Shown here: positions 17,143 to 27,032 of the stretch, one piece after another | How positions within the stretch are numbered: position 1 is the first letter of the stretch | Layout of the letters: each line of letters starts with the position of its first letter | Assembly: GCA_003280095.1 (NCBI GenBank) | Contig: QCGA01000014.1 | Location: 1-35,711 of the forward strand | Direction: 5' to 3' | Length of the DNA: 35,711 nucleotides | From: Prochlorococcus sp. AG-363-O16 | Lineage (GTDB): Bacteria; Cyanobacteriota; Cyanobacteriia; PCC-6307; Cyanobiaceae | Translations under genes and position numbers: made by a program | Notes under the pieces: generated by a model | Database searches by the model: none | Told to the model about the DNA's origin: nothing | What the model saw: the letters and a program-made list of their open reading frames with translations, nothing else

Positions 17143-18249
17143 GTGTCTCTAACTCAAAAACTCAGAGATAAGTTCATGAGATCACCTGAAATGGAGCCTT
17201 GGCCTGGCCTAATAGAAAAATATAGACAATGGCTTCCTGTATCAGGAAAAACACCTGTAATAACCCTAAAAGAAGGTTGCACTCCTCTTATAAGAGTCAA
17301 GTCTATAGAAAGAAGAATAAAGAATCATGCAAAGGTCTATGTGAAATATGACGGTCTCAACCCAACAGGCTCCTTTAAAGACCGTGGAATGACAATGGCC
17401 ATAAGCAAAGCAAAAGAAGAAGGATGTGAAGCAGTAATTTGTGCAAGCACTGGTAACACATCTGCTTCAGCTGCTGCATATGCAAAAAGAGCTGGAATGA
17501 GAGCATTTGTTCTTATTCCAGATGGTTACGTAGCTCAAGGAAAACTGGCTCAAGCTCTTGTATATGGCGCAGAAATTATCGCTATTCGAGGTAATTTTGA
17601 CAGTGCATTAGATATAGTCAGGGAACTAAACAAAAAATATCCAATCACTTTAGTAAACTCAGTAAATCCATTTAGACTACAAGGACAAAAAACAGCTGCT
17701 TTTGAAATAATTGATGAATTAACAGATGCTCCAGATTGGTTATGTATTCCAATGGGAAATGCTGGAAATATATCTGCTTATTGGTTAGGTTTTAAAGAAT
17801 ACAATAAGGCAGGAAAAAGCAAGAAATTACCAAGGATGATGGGTTTTCAAGCAAGTGGTTCGGCTCCATTAGTTTATGGTAAAAAGATTGAAAATCCTGA
17901 AACAATTGCAACAGCTATAAGAATAGGAAATCCAGTAAATCAATCAAAAGCTATAAATGCAAAAAAAGAAAGTAAAGGAGGTTTCTTAGATGTAACAGAC
18001 GAAGAAATAATAAAAGCGTACAACATTTTAGGATGTGAAGAAGGAATCTTTTGTGAACCAGCAAGTGCAGCATCTGTTGCAGGATTATTAAAAAGATCCA
18101 ATGAAGTACCACAAAATTCAACGATAGTTTGTGTTTTAACTGGTAATGGATTGAAAGATCCAGATTGTGCAATCAATAATAATTCAGCAAAATTCTATAA
18201 AGATATCCCAGCTGAAAGCAAAAAAATAAGCGAATTAATAGGTTACTAA
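17143..18249 (+). CDS. thrC: Threonine synthase
   Basis: PLP enzyme converting O-phosphohomoserine to threonine. The 368 residues show the fold II pattern: TLKEGCTPLI at 41-50, NPTGSFKDRG at 73-82 with the PLP-forming Lys79, CASTGNTSASAAAYA near 106-120, the phosphate-binding MGNAGNISAYW near 203, and CVLTGNGLKDPD near the C-terminus. This is the shorter type without a SAM-regulated extension. The GTG at 17143 gives the SLTQKLRDKF lead; an in-frame ATG at 17176 would drop 11 residues and still keep the conserved WPGLIEKYRQWLP block, so the start is uncertain. It is the last gene before the origin region, reading toward it. Confidence 0.95.
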   Translation: MSLTQKLRDKFMRSPEMEPWPGLIEKYRQWLPVSGKTPVITLKEGCTPLIRVKSIERRIKNHAKVYVKYDGLNPTGSFKDRGMTMAISKAKEEGCEAVICASTGNTSASAAAYAKRAGMRAFVLIPDGYVAQGKLAQALVYGAEIIAIRGNFDSALDIVRELNKKYPITLVNSVNPFRLQGQKTAAFEIIDELTDAPDWLCIPMGNAGNISAYWLGFKEYNKAGKSKKLPRMMGFQASGSAPLVYGKKIENPETIATAIRIGNPVNQSKAINAKKESKGGFLDVTDEEIIKAYNILGCEEGIFCEPASAASVAGLLKRSNEVPQNSTIVCVLTGNGLKDPDCAINNNSAKFYKDIPAESKKISELIGY

Positions 18250-18276
18250 CAACAATAAAAAGAATCTTAAATTTGA

Positions 18277-18480
18277 CAGTGGAAAACCAAATAATGGTTG
18301 AGGTATTTTCTGTGGAAAACAAAAGACAACATCATGGATTCTGAAGATTTAGATAAATAAGACACGAGGGAGAATAGATTCAAAAGATCTTTTCCCGAAA
18401 AATATTTTTTTTTCCACAATTAAAATTTTTAAAAAGCCAAGCAGTATCAATAGATCTAGAGGTTTTCCACGTTTTCAACA
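18277..18480. other. oriC: Candidate chromosomal replication origin (oriC) with DnaA boxes
   Basis: Five 9-mers match the DnaA box TTTTCCACA with at most one change. On the minus strand: 18278-18286 (TTTTCCACT) and 18311-18319 (exact). On the plus strand: 18410-18418 (exact), 18463-18471 (TTTTCCACG) and 18472-18480 (TTTTCAACA). They are grouped as two facing boxes on the left and three on the right, around very AT-rich DNA (a T-run at 18404-18413 and TTAAAATTTTTAAAAA just after) that could be the unwinding element. The stretch lies directly upstream of dnaN, holds no gene, and is near the point where gene direction and strand base use appear to change. dnaA itself is not next to dnaN, as is usual in cyanobacteria. 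Confidence 0.8.
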
Positions 18481-18490
18481 GGACCTACTA

Positions 18491-18529
18491 CTACTGTTTT
18501 TATTTTTATTCTATTAATTAGAACAGTAG
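18491..18529. repeat. Inverted repeat between origin and dnaN
   Basis: CTACTGTT at 18491-18498 and AACAGTAG at 18522-18529 form a perfect 8-base inverted repeat separated by 23 AT-rich bases. It sits between the last DnaA box and the dnaN start codon at 18619, in the likely dnaN promoter region. It could be a protein binding site or part of the origin; there is no T-run that would make it a terminator. Confidence 0.45.
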
Positions 18530-18618
18530 AAAGACAAAAGTACGGATTTTCATTAATTTATTAAGTGTTATCTGGTGTTGGCATTCCTTTTTTGGGATTT
18601 ACTCGTTACCTTGTGTGC

Positions 18619-19782
18619 ATGAAATTAGTTTGCTCTCAGGCAGCTTTAAACACTGCTCTTCAGCTTGTTAGTAGGGCTGTAGCTACTAGACCAACACACC
18701 CAGTATTGGCAAATGTTTTATTGACAGCCGATGGTGGAACTAATCGCTTAAGTCTCACAGGGTTTGATCTGAATTTAGGTATTCAAACGGCTATTGAAGC
18801 ATCAGTTGATATTAGTGGTGCAATTACCTTACCTTCAAGATTGCTAGGTGAAATTGTTTCTCGTTTAGATTCTGAATCTTCTTTGACTTTATTTAGTGAT
18901 GATAAGGGAGAAAATGTCGAGTTAAAAAGTCTCGGTGGAAGTTATCAAATGAGAGGTATGTCTGCAGATGATTTCCCTAATTTACCTTTAGTTGAAACAG
19001 GAACTTCTTTAAAGTTACATGCTAATTCATTATTGAAAGCTTTACGTTCAACTCTTTTTTCTAGTAGTTCAGATGAAGTTAAACAGTTGTTAACAGGTGT
19101 ACATTTGAAATTTGATGGTAAGTCAATGGAAGCTGCTGCTACTGATGGACATAGATTAGCTGTTTTAAAAACATTAGATGCTCTCGAGGATGAAGTAGAT
19201 GATAGTGAATTTTCCCAAGATAATGATTTATTTGAAGTAACCCTTCCATCTCGTTCTCTAAGAGAAGTTGAAAGATTTTTAAGTACTTTAAATAGCAATG
19301 ATTTGATTAGTCTTTTTTGCGATAGAGGACAAGTGGTTTTGTTAAGTTCTGATCAAGTAATTACTAGTCGGACATTGGAAGGTGATTATCCAAATTATAA
19401 TCAATTAATTCCTGATCAATTTGAGAGAAAAGTTACTCTTGAGAGAAAAGATTTTATAACATCACTTGAAAGGGTCGCTGTTTTAGCAGATCAGCATAAT
19501 AATATAATCAAGATTGTCATTGAGTCACAATCATCTTCTATAAAGATATTGGCAGATGCACAAGATGTTGGCAGTGGATCAGAATCATTAACAGTAGAGA
19601 TTTCAGGAGAACCAATAGAAATAGCATTTAATGTTAGATATGTTTTAGAAGGTTTAAAGTCTATCGATTCTCAAAAAGTCTGCTTACAATTTAATGCCCC
19701 TAATACACCAGCTATTATTGTTCCTGTTGATTCAAAAGATGATTTTACGTATTTAGTTATGCCTGTACAAATCAGATCTTAG
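18619..19782 (+). CDS. dnaN: DNA polymerase III sliding clamp (beta subunit)
   Basis: Ring-shaped processivity factor of the replicative polymerase. I start it at ATG 18619 (387 residues), since KLVCSQAALNTAL matches the usual N-terminus; a TTG-type extension to 18565 would add 18 residues and has no support. Three clamp repeats can be followed: about 1-125 (HPVLANVLLTA near 28-38), 135-260 (LLTGVHLKFDGKSMEAAATDGHRLAVL, the most conserved block) and 265-387, ending YLVMPVQIRS in place of the common YVVMPMRL. Somewhat longer than E. coli (366). It is immediately downstream of the origin candidate and two bases ahead of a GTG-started partner gene. Confidence 0.97.
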   Translation: MKLVCSQAALNTALQLVSRAVATRPTHPVLANVLLTADGGTNRLSLTGFDLNLGIQTAIEASVDISGAITLPSRLLGEIVSRLDSESSLTLFSDDKGENVELKSLGGSYQMRGMSADDFPNLPLVETGTSLKLHANSLLKALRSTLFSSSSDEVKQLLTGVHLKFDGKSMEAAATDGHRLAVLKTLDALEDEVDDSEFSQDNDLFEVTLPSRSLREVERFLSTLNSNDLISLFCDRGQVVLLSSDQVITSRTLEGDYPNYNQLIPDQFERKVTLERKDFITSLERVAVLADQHNNIIKIVIESQSSSIKILADAQDVGSGSESLTVEISGEPIEIAFNVRYVLEGLKSIDSQKVCLQFNAPNTPAIIVPVDSKDDFTYLVMPVQIRS

Positions 19783-19784
19783 AC

Positions 19785-20576
19785 GTGAGATTACCAGAAA
19801 ATATTTTATTAAGCGATCTTTTAAATCATAAAGTTCGATGTAATAAAGGAATAGATCATGGTTCAGGTTGTTCTATTTGGATGCATCCACCAGCTCATCG
19901 TATCCTTGGGTGGGTAAGTAAACCATCATCATTGAAATTAGTAAGGCATGTTTGGAAATTAAACCAATGTTGTGCAGTTGCAGATCAGCAAATCTATGTA
20001 AAAGGCTTACCTTCTGTTTCTGATCAAGTAACAATAGATAGATTACCAACATTAATCGAAGCAGATATTTTAAATACAGAAGGTAAAAGATTAGGTTTAA
20101 TAGCGGATTGTATATTTAACTTAAATACAGGAGATATAAATCATTATTTAGTTTCTAGAAGTGATCCTCGTATACCAGGTACTAGTCGTTGGAGATTAAA
20201 CTTAGAAAGAATTCTTGATCAGCAACCTGGTTTTTTAATGACAAGTATTAGCTCATTGGATGATTTACCGATATTAAAATCTAGTGTTAAACAGCAGATT
20301 TTAAAAAAATCTAGAGTATGGAAAGATCAATTTCAATCTTTTAGTGAAAAAGCTACAGATCGCTTGGAGGGATGGCTAGAGGAATCTCCATGGGATGAAA
20401 AGGAGAATCAATTTGATAATTTAACAGATGTTAATGAAGTAGACCCTTTAGATGATTGGGACGATTATCCTGAGTATAGCCAAAAAGATACTAATGATTA
20501 CAATGAGTCTAAATCTCAAAATCAAACCTCTTATAAAGATAACATCCATCAAAAACGTAATGATCCATGGATCTAG
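19785..20576 (+). CDS. PRC-barrel-like protein coupled to dnaN
   Basis: 263 residues starting with GTG 19785, two bases after the dnaN stop, so translation is probably coupled. Two barrel-like parts can be suspected: residues 5-75 (LLSDLLNHKVRC, then HRILGWVSKP) and a clearer PRC-barrel-like region at 88-170 (ADILNTEGKRLGLIADCIFNLNTG, then DDLPIL). The final ~80 residues are polar and acidic with many Asp, Asn, Ser and Tyr, and look disordered, ending KRNDPWI. No catalytic motif, signal peptide or membrane segment is seen. I recall a gene of this type beside dnaN in all Prochlorococcus and marine Synechococcus. PRC-barrel is a structural guess; function is unknown. Confidence 0.78.
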   Translation: MRLPENILLSDLLNHKVRCNKGIDHGSGCSIWMHPPAHRILGWVSKPSSLKLVRHVWKLNQCCAVADQQIYVKGLPSVSDQVTIDRLPTLIEADILNTEGKRLGLIADCIFNLNTGDINHYLVSRSDPRIPGTSRWRLNLERILDQQPGFLMTSISSLDDLPILKSSVKQQILKKSRVWKDQFQSFSEKATDRLEGWLEESPWDEKENQFDNLTDVNEVDPLDDWDDYPEYSQKDTNDYNESKSQNQTSYKDNIHQKRNDPWI

Positions 20577-20614
20577 AATAAGTCATGTTTTTTTAACTTA
20601 ATCATTACAAACTC

Positions 20615-23002
20615 ATGAAAACTTCAAATAATTTTAAAATTCAAGACCTAGAGAAAGCTTTAAAAGAGGAAGGACTTAGTCAAAAAGATTATAATGAAAT
20701 CTATCGACGTTTATCGAGAGAACCTAATCGCGTAGAATTAGGTATGTTTGGTGTAATGTGGTCAGAGCATTGTTGTTATAGAAATTCTAAACCTTTATTA
20801 AGTAAATTTCCAACTAAAGGAACAAGAATTTTGGTTGGACCAGGAGAGAATGCAGGAGTTGTTGATTTAGGAAATAATGAAAGATTAGTATTTAAAATAG
20901 AGAGTCATAATCATCCGTCAGCTGTAGAACCTTTTCAAGGAGCAGCTACAGGAATAGGAGGTATTTTAAGGGATATATTTACTATGGGAGCAAGGCCAAT
21001 TGCAATATTGAATGCTTTAAGATTTGGACCTTTAGAAGATCAAAATAATATTGCTCTACTGAAAGGTGTTGTTGCTGGTATATCACATTATGGAAATTGT
21101 GTTGGAGTTCCAACTATTGGAGGGGAAACGAGTTTTGACCATAGTTATTCCGGAAACCCATTAGTTAATGCTATGGCTTTAGGATTAATGGAGACCGATG
21201 AAATTGTTTGTTCGGGAGCTAATGGAATAGGCTTTCCAGTTATTTATGTTGGCAGTACTACAGGACGAGATGGGATGGGAGGAGCTAGTTTCGCAAGTTC
21301 TGAACTTACAGATTCATCTGTAGATGATCGCCCAGCTGTTCAAGTTGGTGATCCTTTTTTAGAAAAAGGTTTAATCGAAGCCTGTCTAGAGGCTTTTAAA
21401 AGTGGAGATGTTGTTGCAGCACAAGACATGGGTGCAGCAGGTCTTACATGTAGTTGTTCTGAAATGGCTTCAAAGGGAGGTCTTGGTATTGAGTTGAATT
21501 TGGATTTAGTTCCAGCTCGTGAATCTGATATGACTCCATATGAATTCCTATTATCTGAATCTCAAGAAAGAATGCTTTTTGTTGTAAAACCTGGGTCCGA
21601 GAATATTGTTATGAGTAGATTTCTTCGTTGGGGTTTAAATGCTTGTGTGGTTGGATCTGTTTTAGAAGAAAATATTGTACGTGTACTTCATAAAGATGAA
21701 ATTGTGGCAGAATTACCAGCAAGTGCTTTGGCTGATGATACTCCTATTAATCATCATGAAATTCTCTCTGAACCACCAAAATTAAACCAAGACCATTGGA
21801 AATGGAATGAAGAGTTTTTATCTAAAGATTCCATTCATGGAATCATTCCAACATCAGGAAAATATTTAGATCTAAAATTAACGTGGAACGATGTATTATT
21901 AAAATTATTAGATAATCCTAATATTGCATCAAAGAATTGGATTTACAATCAATATGATAGGCAAGTTCAGTTAAATACAGTTTTAACTTCCGGAGATTCT
22001 GATGCTGCAATCGTTCGAATACGATCGCAATTAAGTAATGATTCAAATCAATCATTTCAAAGAGGTATAGCAGCAGTTGTTGATTGTCTAAATAGATGGG
22101 TTTTTCTTGATCCTAATAGAGGTTCTATGGCTACAGTAGCTGAATCAGCACGAAATCTTAGTTGTGTCGGTGCCGAACCTCTCGCAATTACAAATAATCT
22201 GAATTTTTCTTCACCAAACTCTAATCAGGGTTATTGGCAATTAGCAGAAGCATGTGATGGAATATCTAAGGCGTGTTTGTCTTTTCAAACTCCAGTAACT
22301 GGTGGCAATGTATCTTTATATAATGAGATTAAAAAAGAAAATGGAGATTACCAACCCATTCAACCAACACCAGTTATAGGAATGGTAGGACTTGTTGAAA
22401 ATATAAATAATACAGTTGGTCAGGGTTGGACTTCACCGGGAGATGAGATTTGGTTATTAGGTGTTCCTTTTGATTCCTCTTCAGAGTTAGATAGTCGTTT
22501 GACATTGGCTGGTACAAGTTATTTAGAAGTGATTCATGATCTTGTCACTGGACGTCCACCAGAAACAGATTTCGAGTTGGAATTGAAAGTACAGAAATTT
22601 GTAAGAAATGCAATATCTTCTAATTATTTACAGTCAGCTCATGATGTTAGTGAAGGTGGTATAGCTGTAACTTGTTGTGAATCTTCTATTTGTTCTGGTT
22701 TAGGAGCTAATATAAGAATAAATTTTCATGATGGCCGTCTAGATAGAGCATTATTTGCAGAAGGTGGTGCAAGAATTGTTGTTAGTATAGACAAGCAAAA
22801 ATCAACTTTGTTCCAAGCAGCTTTAAAAGATAAATTATTTGCAAATTTGGAATCAGTACCTGCTATAAAGTTGGGAGAAGTTATAGAAGAGAAGAAATTT
22901 GTTATTAGCTTAAAAAATCATAATATAATTGAATTGGACTTAGAAGAATTGGTCAGTACTTATAATAATTCTATTTCTGATCGTTTACGAATGAATAGAT
23001 GA
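20615..23002 (+). CDS. purL: Phosphoribosylformylglycinamidine synthase subunit PurL
   Basis: ATP-dependent conversion of FGAR and ammonia to FGAM in purine synthesis. The 795 residues correspond to the small PurL type, which works with separate PurS and PurQ (glutaminase) subunits; neither is in this window. Landmarks: [15 protein letters not shown] at 42-56, [12 protein letters not shown] near 87, [20 protein letters not shown] near 105 with the ATP/substrate site, [12 protein letters not shown] near 170, [13 protein letters not shown] near 270, and [12 protein letters not shown] near 565. The ATG start at 20615 lacks a clear ribosome site. It follows the PRC gene by 38 bases and precedes purF by 53 bases on the same strand, forming a purine pair. 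Confidence 0.97.
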   Translation: MKTSNNFKIQDLEKALKEEGLSQKDYNEIYRRLSREPNRVELGMFGVMWSEHCCYRNSKPLLSKFPTKGTRILVGPGENAGVVDLGNNERLVFKIESHNHPSAVEPFQGAATGIGGILRDIFTMGARPIAILNALRFGPLEDQNNIALLKGVVAGISHYGNCVGVPTIGGETSFDHSYSGNPLVNAMALGLMETDEIVCSGANGIGFPVIYVGSTTGRDGMGGASFASSELTDSSVDDRPAVQVGDPFLEKGLIEACLEAFKSGDVVAAQDMGAAGLTCSCSEMASKGGLGIELNLDLVPARESDMTPYEFLLSESQERMLFVVKPGSENIVMSRFLRWGLNACVVGSVLEENIVRVLHKDEIVAELPASALADDTPINHHEILSEPPKLNQDHWKWNEEFLSKDSIHGIIPTSGKYLDLKLTWNDVLLKLLDNPNIASKNWIYNQYDRQVQLNTVLTSGDSDAAIVRIRSQLSNDSNQSFQRGIAAVVDCLNRWVFLDPNRGSMATVAESARNLSCVGAEPLAITNNLNFSSPNSNQGYWQLAEACDGISKACLSFQTPVTGGNVSLYNEIKKENGDYQPIQPTPVIGMVGLVENINNTVGQGWTSPGDEIWLLGVPFDSSSELDSRLTLAGTSYLEVIHDLVTGRPPETDFELELKVQKFVRNAISSNYLQSAHDVSEGGIAVTCCESSICSGLGANIRINFHDGRLDRALFAEGGARIVVSIDKQKSTLFQAALKDKLFANLESVPAIKLGEVIEEKKFVISLKNHNIIELDLEELVSTYNNSISDRLRMNR

Positions 23003-23055
23003 TTTTATATTTTAAATTTTTCCTCTTATCATGATGAACTTAGGGGTTTATTAAC

Positions 23056-24513
23056 ATGTGCGGAATTGTAGGAATTTATTCCACTCAACAAGTTAATCAA
23101 CAGATTTACGATAGTTTGTTGTTGTTGCAGCATCGAGGTCAAGATTCTACTGGAATTGCTACGATGGATGGTAGCGTTTTTAATTTACATAAATCAAAAG
23201 GACAAGTTAAAGAGGCTTATAGAACTCGAGACATGAGAAGATTACGTGGTAACATTGGTTTAGGTCATGTTAGATATGCTACGAAGGGTTCTGCTAATAG
23301 AGAGGAAGAAGTTCAACCATTTTATGTGAATGCTCCTTATGGAATCATTTTAATTCACAATGGAAATCTTACTAATACAAGAGAATTGGAAAGAGATTTG
23401 TTTAAAGTTGACAGACGGCATATGAATTCTACAAGTGATACAGAAATGCTGCTAAATGTACTGGCAACTGAGTTACAGTCAAAAGTTCAACCAAATGATT
23501 TACAACCAGATCAAGTTTTTTCTGCTATTCGTTCTTTACATAAAAGAGTAGAAGGGTCATATGCTTCTATAGCTTTGATTGCAGGTCAAGGAATTCTTGC
23601 TTTTAGAGATCCTTTTGGTATTAGACCTTTGGTTTTGGGTAAACGTTTCTCTGATAGAGAAAAAGAAGAATGGATAATAGCTAGTGAATCATTAGTTCTA
23701 GAAAATGGCGATTATGAGATTGTAAGAGATGTCAATCCTGGAGAGGCTATTTTTATTGACCTGAATGGAAGGCTTTTTACATCACAATGTGCAGACAGAC
23801 ATACTTTGGTCCCTTGTTCATTTGAATATGTTTATCTTGCTCGTCCAGATTCTGTAGTAAATGGTATTTCCGTTTACGAAGCAAGACTTCGAATGGGTGA
23901 TTATTTAGCACAGACTATATCTAAGAAATTTTCTACAGGTGATATTGATGTTGTTATGCCTATTCCTGATTCTTCTAGGCCAGCAGCTCTACAAGTCTCA
24001 AGGACACTTGGAATTGAATATAGAGAAGGATTCTTTAAAAATAGATATGTTGGCAGAACCTTTATAATGCCTGGTCAGTTACAGAGAAAGAAATCAGTTC
24101 GTCAAAAACTTAATGCTATGGGAACTGAATTTAAAGGGAAAAATATATTAATAGTAGATGATTCTATAGTAAGAGGTACAACATCAAAAGAAATAGTTCA
24201 AATGGCTAGAGATGCTGGTGCAAATAAAGTAGTTTTTACTTCAGCTGCACCTCCGGTCAGACACCCTCATGTCTATGGAATTAATATGCCTAGTAGAAAT
24301 GAATTAATTGCTTATAATAAGACCATTCCAGAAATAGAAAAGATTTTAGGAATTGATAAGTTAATTTATCAGGAAATAACAGATCTTACCAAATCAATAG
24401 TAGAAGGAAGTAAACTTAAAAAGTTAGAGATGTCATGTTTTGATGGAGAATATGTAACAGGTAATATTACTGAGGAGTATTTAAAATGGGTTGAACATAC
24501 CTATTTATCTTGA
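23056..24513 (+). CDS. purF: Amidophosphoribosyltransferase PurF
   Basis: First committed step of purine synthesis: PRPP and glutamine to phosphoribosylamine. Residues 1-235 are the Ntn glutaminase, beginning MCGIVGIYS so that Cys2 becomes the nucleophile after Met removal, with no propeptide; [16 protein letters not shown] and HNGNLTN follow. The C-half is a PRTase with the PRPP loop [13 protein letters not shown] near 370. The sequence is of the Bacillus type, which carries a 4Fe-4S cluster on four Cys. Here [13 protein letters not shown] and SCFDGEY keep two of them, but the other two are replaced (HPHVYGIN for HPCFYGID; LEMSCF for QCLACF). AGGGG at 23041-23045 may be the ribosome site. 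It overlaps the gyrA-like gene end by 13 bases. Confidence 0.97.
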   Translation: MCGIVGIYSTQQVNQQIYDSLLLLQHRGQDSTGIATMDGSVFNLHKSKGQVKEAYRTRDMRRLRGNIGLGHVRYATKGSANREEEVQPFYVNAPYGIILIHNGNLTNTRELERDLFKVDRRHMNSTSDTEMLLNVLATELQSKVQPNDLQPDQVFSAIRSLHKRVEGSYASIALIAGQGILAFRDPFGIRPLVLGKRFSDREKEEWIIASESLVLENGDYEIVRDVNPGEAIFIDLNGRLFTSQCADRHTLVPCSFEYVYLARPDSVVNGISVYEARLRMGDYLAQTISKKFSTGDIDVVMPIPDSSRPAALQVSRTLGIEYREGFFKNRYVGRTFIMPGQLQRKKSVRQKLNAMGTEFKGKNILIVDDSIVRGTTSKEIVQMARDAGANKVVFTSAAPPVRHPHVYGINMPSRNELIAYNKTIPEIEKILGIDKLIYQEITDLTKSIVEGSKLKKLEMSCFDGEYVTGNITEEYLKWVEHTYLS

Positions 24514-26963
24514 ATTGTAGTAAACAATGGAACAAGACCAGATAGATTTTCGTTTTCTTTGAGAATTAGTTCTTTATACCTTAGAGTTTCTCCTTCGACT
24601 CTCCCATATCTTCCAGAATCAGTGACGAGACCTATTAGTTGGTTAGATGCACAGATATCAATAATTTCATTGGAATTATTAATAGTATTTAAATGTGATT
24701 TAAGCATTTGCCCCATATTTCCTCGTTGACAAATTCTTATGGAATTTAATTCACTTTTGAAAAGTTGACCCTTTCTTGAGGCTAATATAAGTGAGGAGTC
24801 ACTTTCTTGAGTAACAGTTATTGCACCAATTGTTTTTTCTGTAGGAAACAATTTCATCGCAATCGGTCCTTGAGCAAGCTTTCCCATGAGTGGTAACGCT
24901 TCTTCATTAATAGGTAATTTTAGAATTCGACCAAAATTACTCACAATTATTACGTATCCATCTGTTTCACAAATCATCGAAGATATTAGAGAAACACCTT
25001 CTTTCAGTTTTAATATTGTAGTTGCTCTACCTGATAAATCCAAAACTTCTTCTAATGCTAAGCGTTTAAACCTTCCGTCACTACTAAGCATTCCTAGGCT
25101 CAATTTAGATTTTTTAGGTAGAGGAACTAATGAAATTATTTTTTCTCCTTCAAGACCCCCAGGAAGAAATTTTTCTATACTACCTTGCTGCTGTCCAGCA
25201 AATTCCCATCTAACGAGTGCAACTTTTCCTTTGCTTGTAATTGCAAGGATTTTGGGTTTATTTTCTATTGGTAAAATCATTTCTGCAGGAGCAGTTTCTT
25301 CTCCTAATTCACATTCTTCATTCAAATGTAGTCTACCTATAAGTTGAGGACTTACAATTTTGACTTGCTTATCAGATTGAATTATTAGTCTGGCATCACT
25401 TGGAAGAGAAGATAGTGCTTGTTTGCGGAGAAGTTCAGTATTTGGTCTTTGTAAAGCAGCCCTTTCAGCTAATAATTTGTCTCCACCTTCTATTAATTTA
25501 GTTCTTCTTTTGTTTCCAAACTTTTTCTTTAATTCCTTTAATTCCTTGATAAGCTCAGACAATAATTTTTCTCTATCTTTTAAGAGGGAAAAAAGATAGT
25601 CTTTATTTATTTCCAGTTCTTTGCATTCTACTCGAAGGCTATTTTGTTCTAGCCCAGTTAGACGTCTTAAAGGCATAGAAAGGACAGCATCGGCTTGTCT
25701 TTCATTTAGCTTTAACTTTGAAATTAGATTTATCTTGGCAGTTGGTGCATCTGCAGCATTTTGAATAAGTTCAATAACTACTTTAAGATTGTTTAAAGCA
25801 AGTATTAGTCCATTAACTATTTCAAGACGTTCTTCTGTTTTGCGTAATTTATATCTTGTTCGCCTTACAAGAGTTTCTTCTCGATAGTTAAGAAAATTTT
25901 CTAATAATTGTTTTAGCGATAATTGTTTTGGTTGACCGTTTACTAAAGCAAGTAATATTGCTCCAAAATTATTTAAAAATGATGTTTTATTCTGTAATTC
26001 ATTAATTACATCTTCAGCGTTGGCATCCCTACGTAATTCAACAACTATTCTCATACCATCTCTGTCACTTTCGTCTCTAATATCTGATATACCAGATATT
26101 TTTCCGTTGTTTACTAGATCTGCTAACTTCTCAATCCAACTTGCTTTGTTGGTTTGATAAGGTAATTCTGTAACAATAAAAGCATTTTTACGATGTTTTC
26201 CTTTCCCTGGATAGATTTCTTCAATATGTCCAATTCCCCTCATTGGAATTGAGCCTCTTCCTTTTAAATATGTCTCGCGAATTCCATTACCTATTAATAC
26301 TTCTCCACCAGTCGGAAAGTCAGGGCCAGGTATAATTTTTAGAAGATTTTCTTCAGATAGGTTAGGTTTTTTGATTAGAGATATCATTCCATCAACAATT
26401 TCGTTGAGATTGTGAGGAGGAATGCTTGTTGCCATTCCTACCGCTATTCCTGAGCATCCATTTAGTAAAAGGAATGGCAATTGTGCTGGTAAGACAGTTG
26501 GTTCTTGTTGGGATCCGTCAAAGTTTTGAGCAAAATCAACGGTCTCATCACCAATTTCACTCAATAAGGCTTCGTGTGCGATAGCCGCCAAGCGTGTTTC
26601 TGTATACCGCATAGCAGCTGGAGGATCGTCGTCTATCGAGCCAAAGTTTCCGTGACCATCAAGAATGGGAAATCTGCTAGCGAATGTTTGGACTAATCGA
26701 ACCAATGCGTCGTAAACCGCTTGATCTCCGTGTGGGTGATATTTACCAAGTACATCCCCAACTACACGAGCACATTTTCTGTAGGGGCGATCGGGCGTTA
26801 AGCCCAATTCATGCATTGCGAATAGAATTCGACGTTGTACAGGTTTTAAACCATCACGAACATCAGGCAGTGCTCTTCCCACGATTACGCTCATTGCGTA
26901 TTCGAGATATGAGCGCTGCATTTCTAGATGCAGGGAAATTGGTTGTAGGCGCTCCGCGGCCAT
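24501..26963 (-). CDS. gyrA: Type IIA topoisomerase A subunit (GyrA/ParC-like)
   Basis: DNA-breaking subunit of gyrase or topoisomerase IV. 820 residues. The breakage domain is well preserved: [20 protein letters not shown] at 24-43, [22 protein letters not shown] at 59-80, and [11 protein letters not shown] with the catalytic Tyr120. A coiled-coil region rich in Lys, Leu and Glu lies at about 365-480, then a C-terminal beta-pinwheel with short repeats. The gyrase-specific GyrA box (QRRGGKG type) is not intact; the nearest stretch is CQRGNMGQ at about 745-752. That favours a ParC-like or divergent role, and I recall a second GyrA-like protein elsewhere in these genomes. Convergent with purF, overlapping it by 13 bases. 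Confidence 0.9.
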   Translation of the reverse strand: MAAERLQPISLHLEMQRSYLEYAMSVIVGRALPDVRDGLKPVQRRILFAMHELGLTPDRPYRKCARVVGDVLGKYHPHGDQAVYDALVRLVQTFASRFPILDGHGNFGSIDDDPPAAMRYTETRLAAIAHEALLSEIGDETVDFAQNFDGSQQEPTVLPAQLPFLLLNGCSGIAVGMATSIPPHNLNEIVDGMISLIKKPNLSEENLLKIIPGPDFPTGGEVLIGNGIRETYLKGRGSIPMRGIGHIEEIYPGKGKHRKNAFIVTELPYQTNKASWIEKLADLVNNGKISGISDIRDESDRDGMRIVVELRRDANAEDVINELQNKTSFLNNFGAILLALVNGQPKQLSLKQLLENFLNYREETLVRRTRYKLRKTEERLEIVNGLILALNNLKVVIELIQNAADAPTAKINLISKLKLNERQADAVLSMPLRRLTGLEQNSLRVECKELEINKDYLFSLLKDREKLLSELIKELKELKKKFGNKRRTKLIEGGDKLLAERAALQRPNTELLRKQALSSLPSDARLIIQSDKQVKIVSPQLIGRLHLNEECELGEETAPAEMILPIENKPKILAITSKGKVALVRWEFAGQQQGSIEKFLPGGLEGEKIISLVPLPKKSKLSLGMLSSDGRFKRLALEEVLDLSGRATTILKLKEGVSLISSMICETDGYVIIVSNFGRILKLPINEEALPLMGKLAQGPIAMKLFPTEKTIGAITVTQESDSSLILASRKGQLFKSELNSIRICQRGNMGQMLKSHLNTINNSNEIIDICASNQLIGLVTDSGRYGRVEGETLRYKELILKENENLSGLVPLFTTIQDK

Positions 26964-27032
26964 CCGAGGTTGGAATTAGAGGGCGGAAGTGCTAAGCCTA
27001 CATATCAAATTGACAACTACCAACCCCCTTGA

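Noticed and set aside
18565-18618. 18-residue upstream extension of dnaN
   Set aside because: Begins with a non-ATG codon, lacks a ribosome site, and homologues start at MKLVCSQ.
24886-25347. 153-codon frame opposite the gyrA-like gene
   Set aside because: Antisense shadow of a conserved coding region, Ser/Ile/Pro-biased composition, no recognisable domain.
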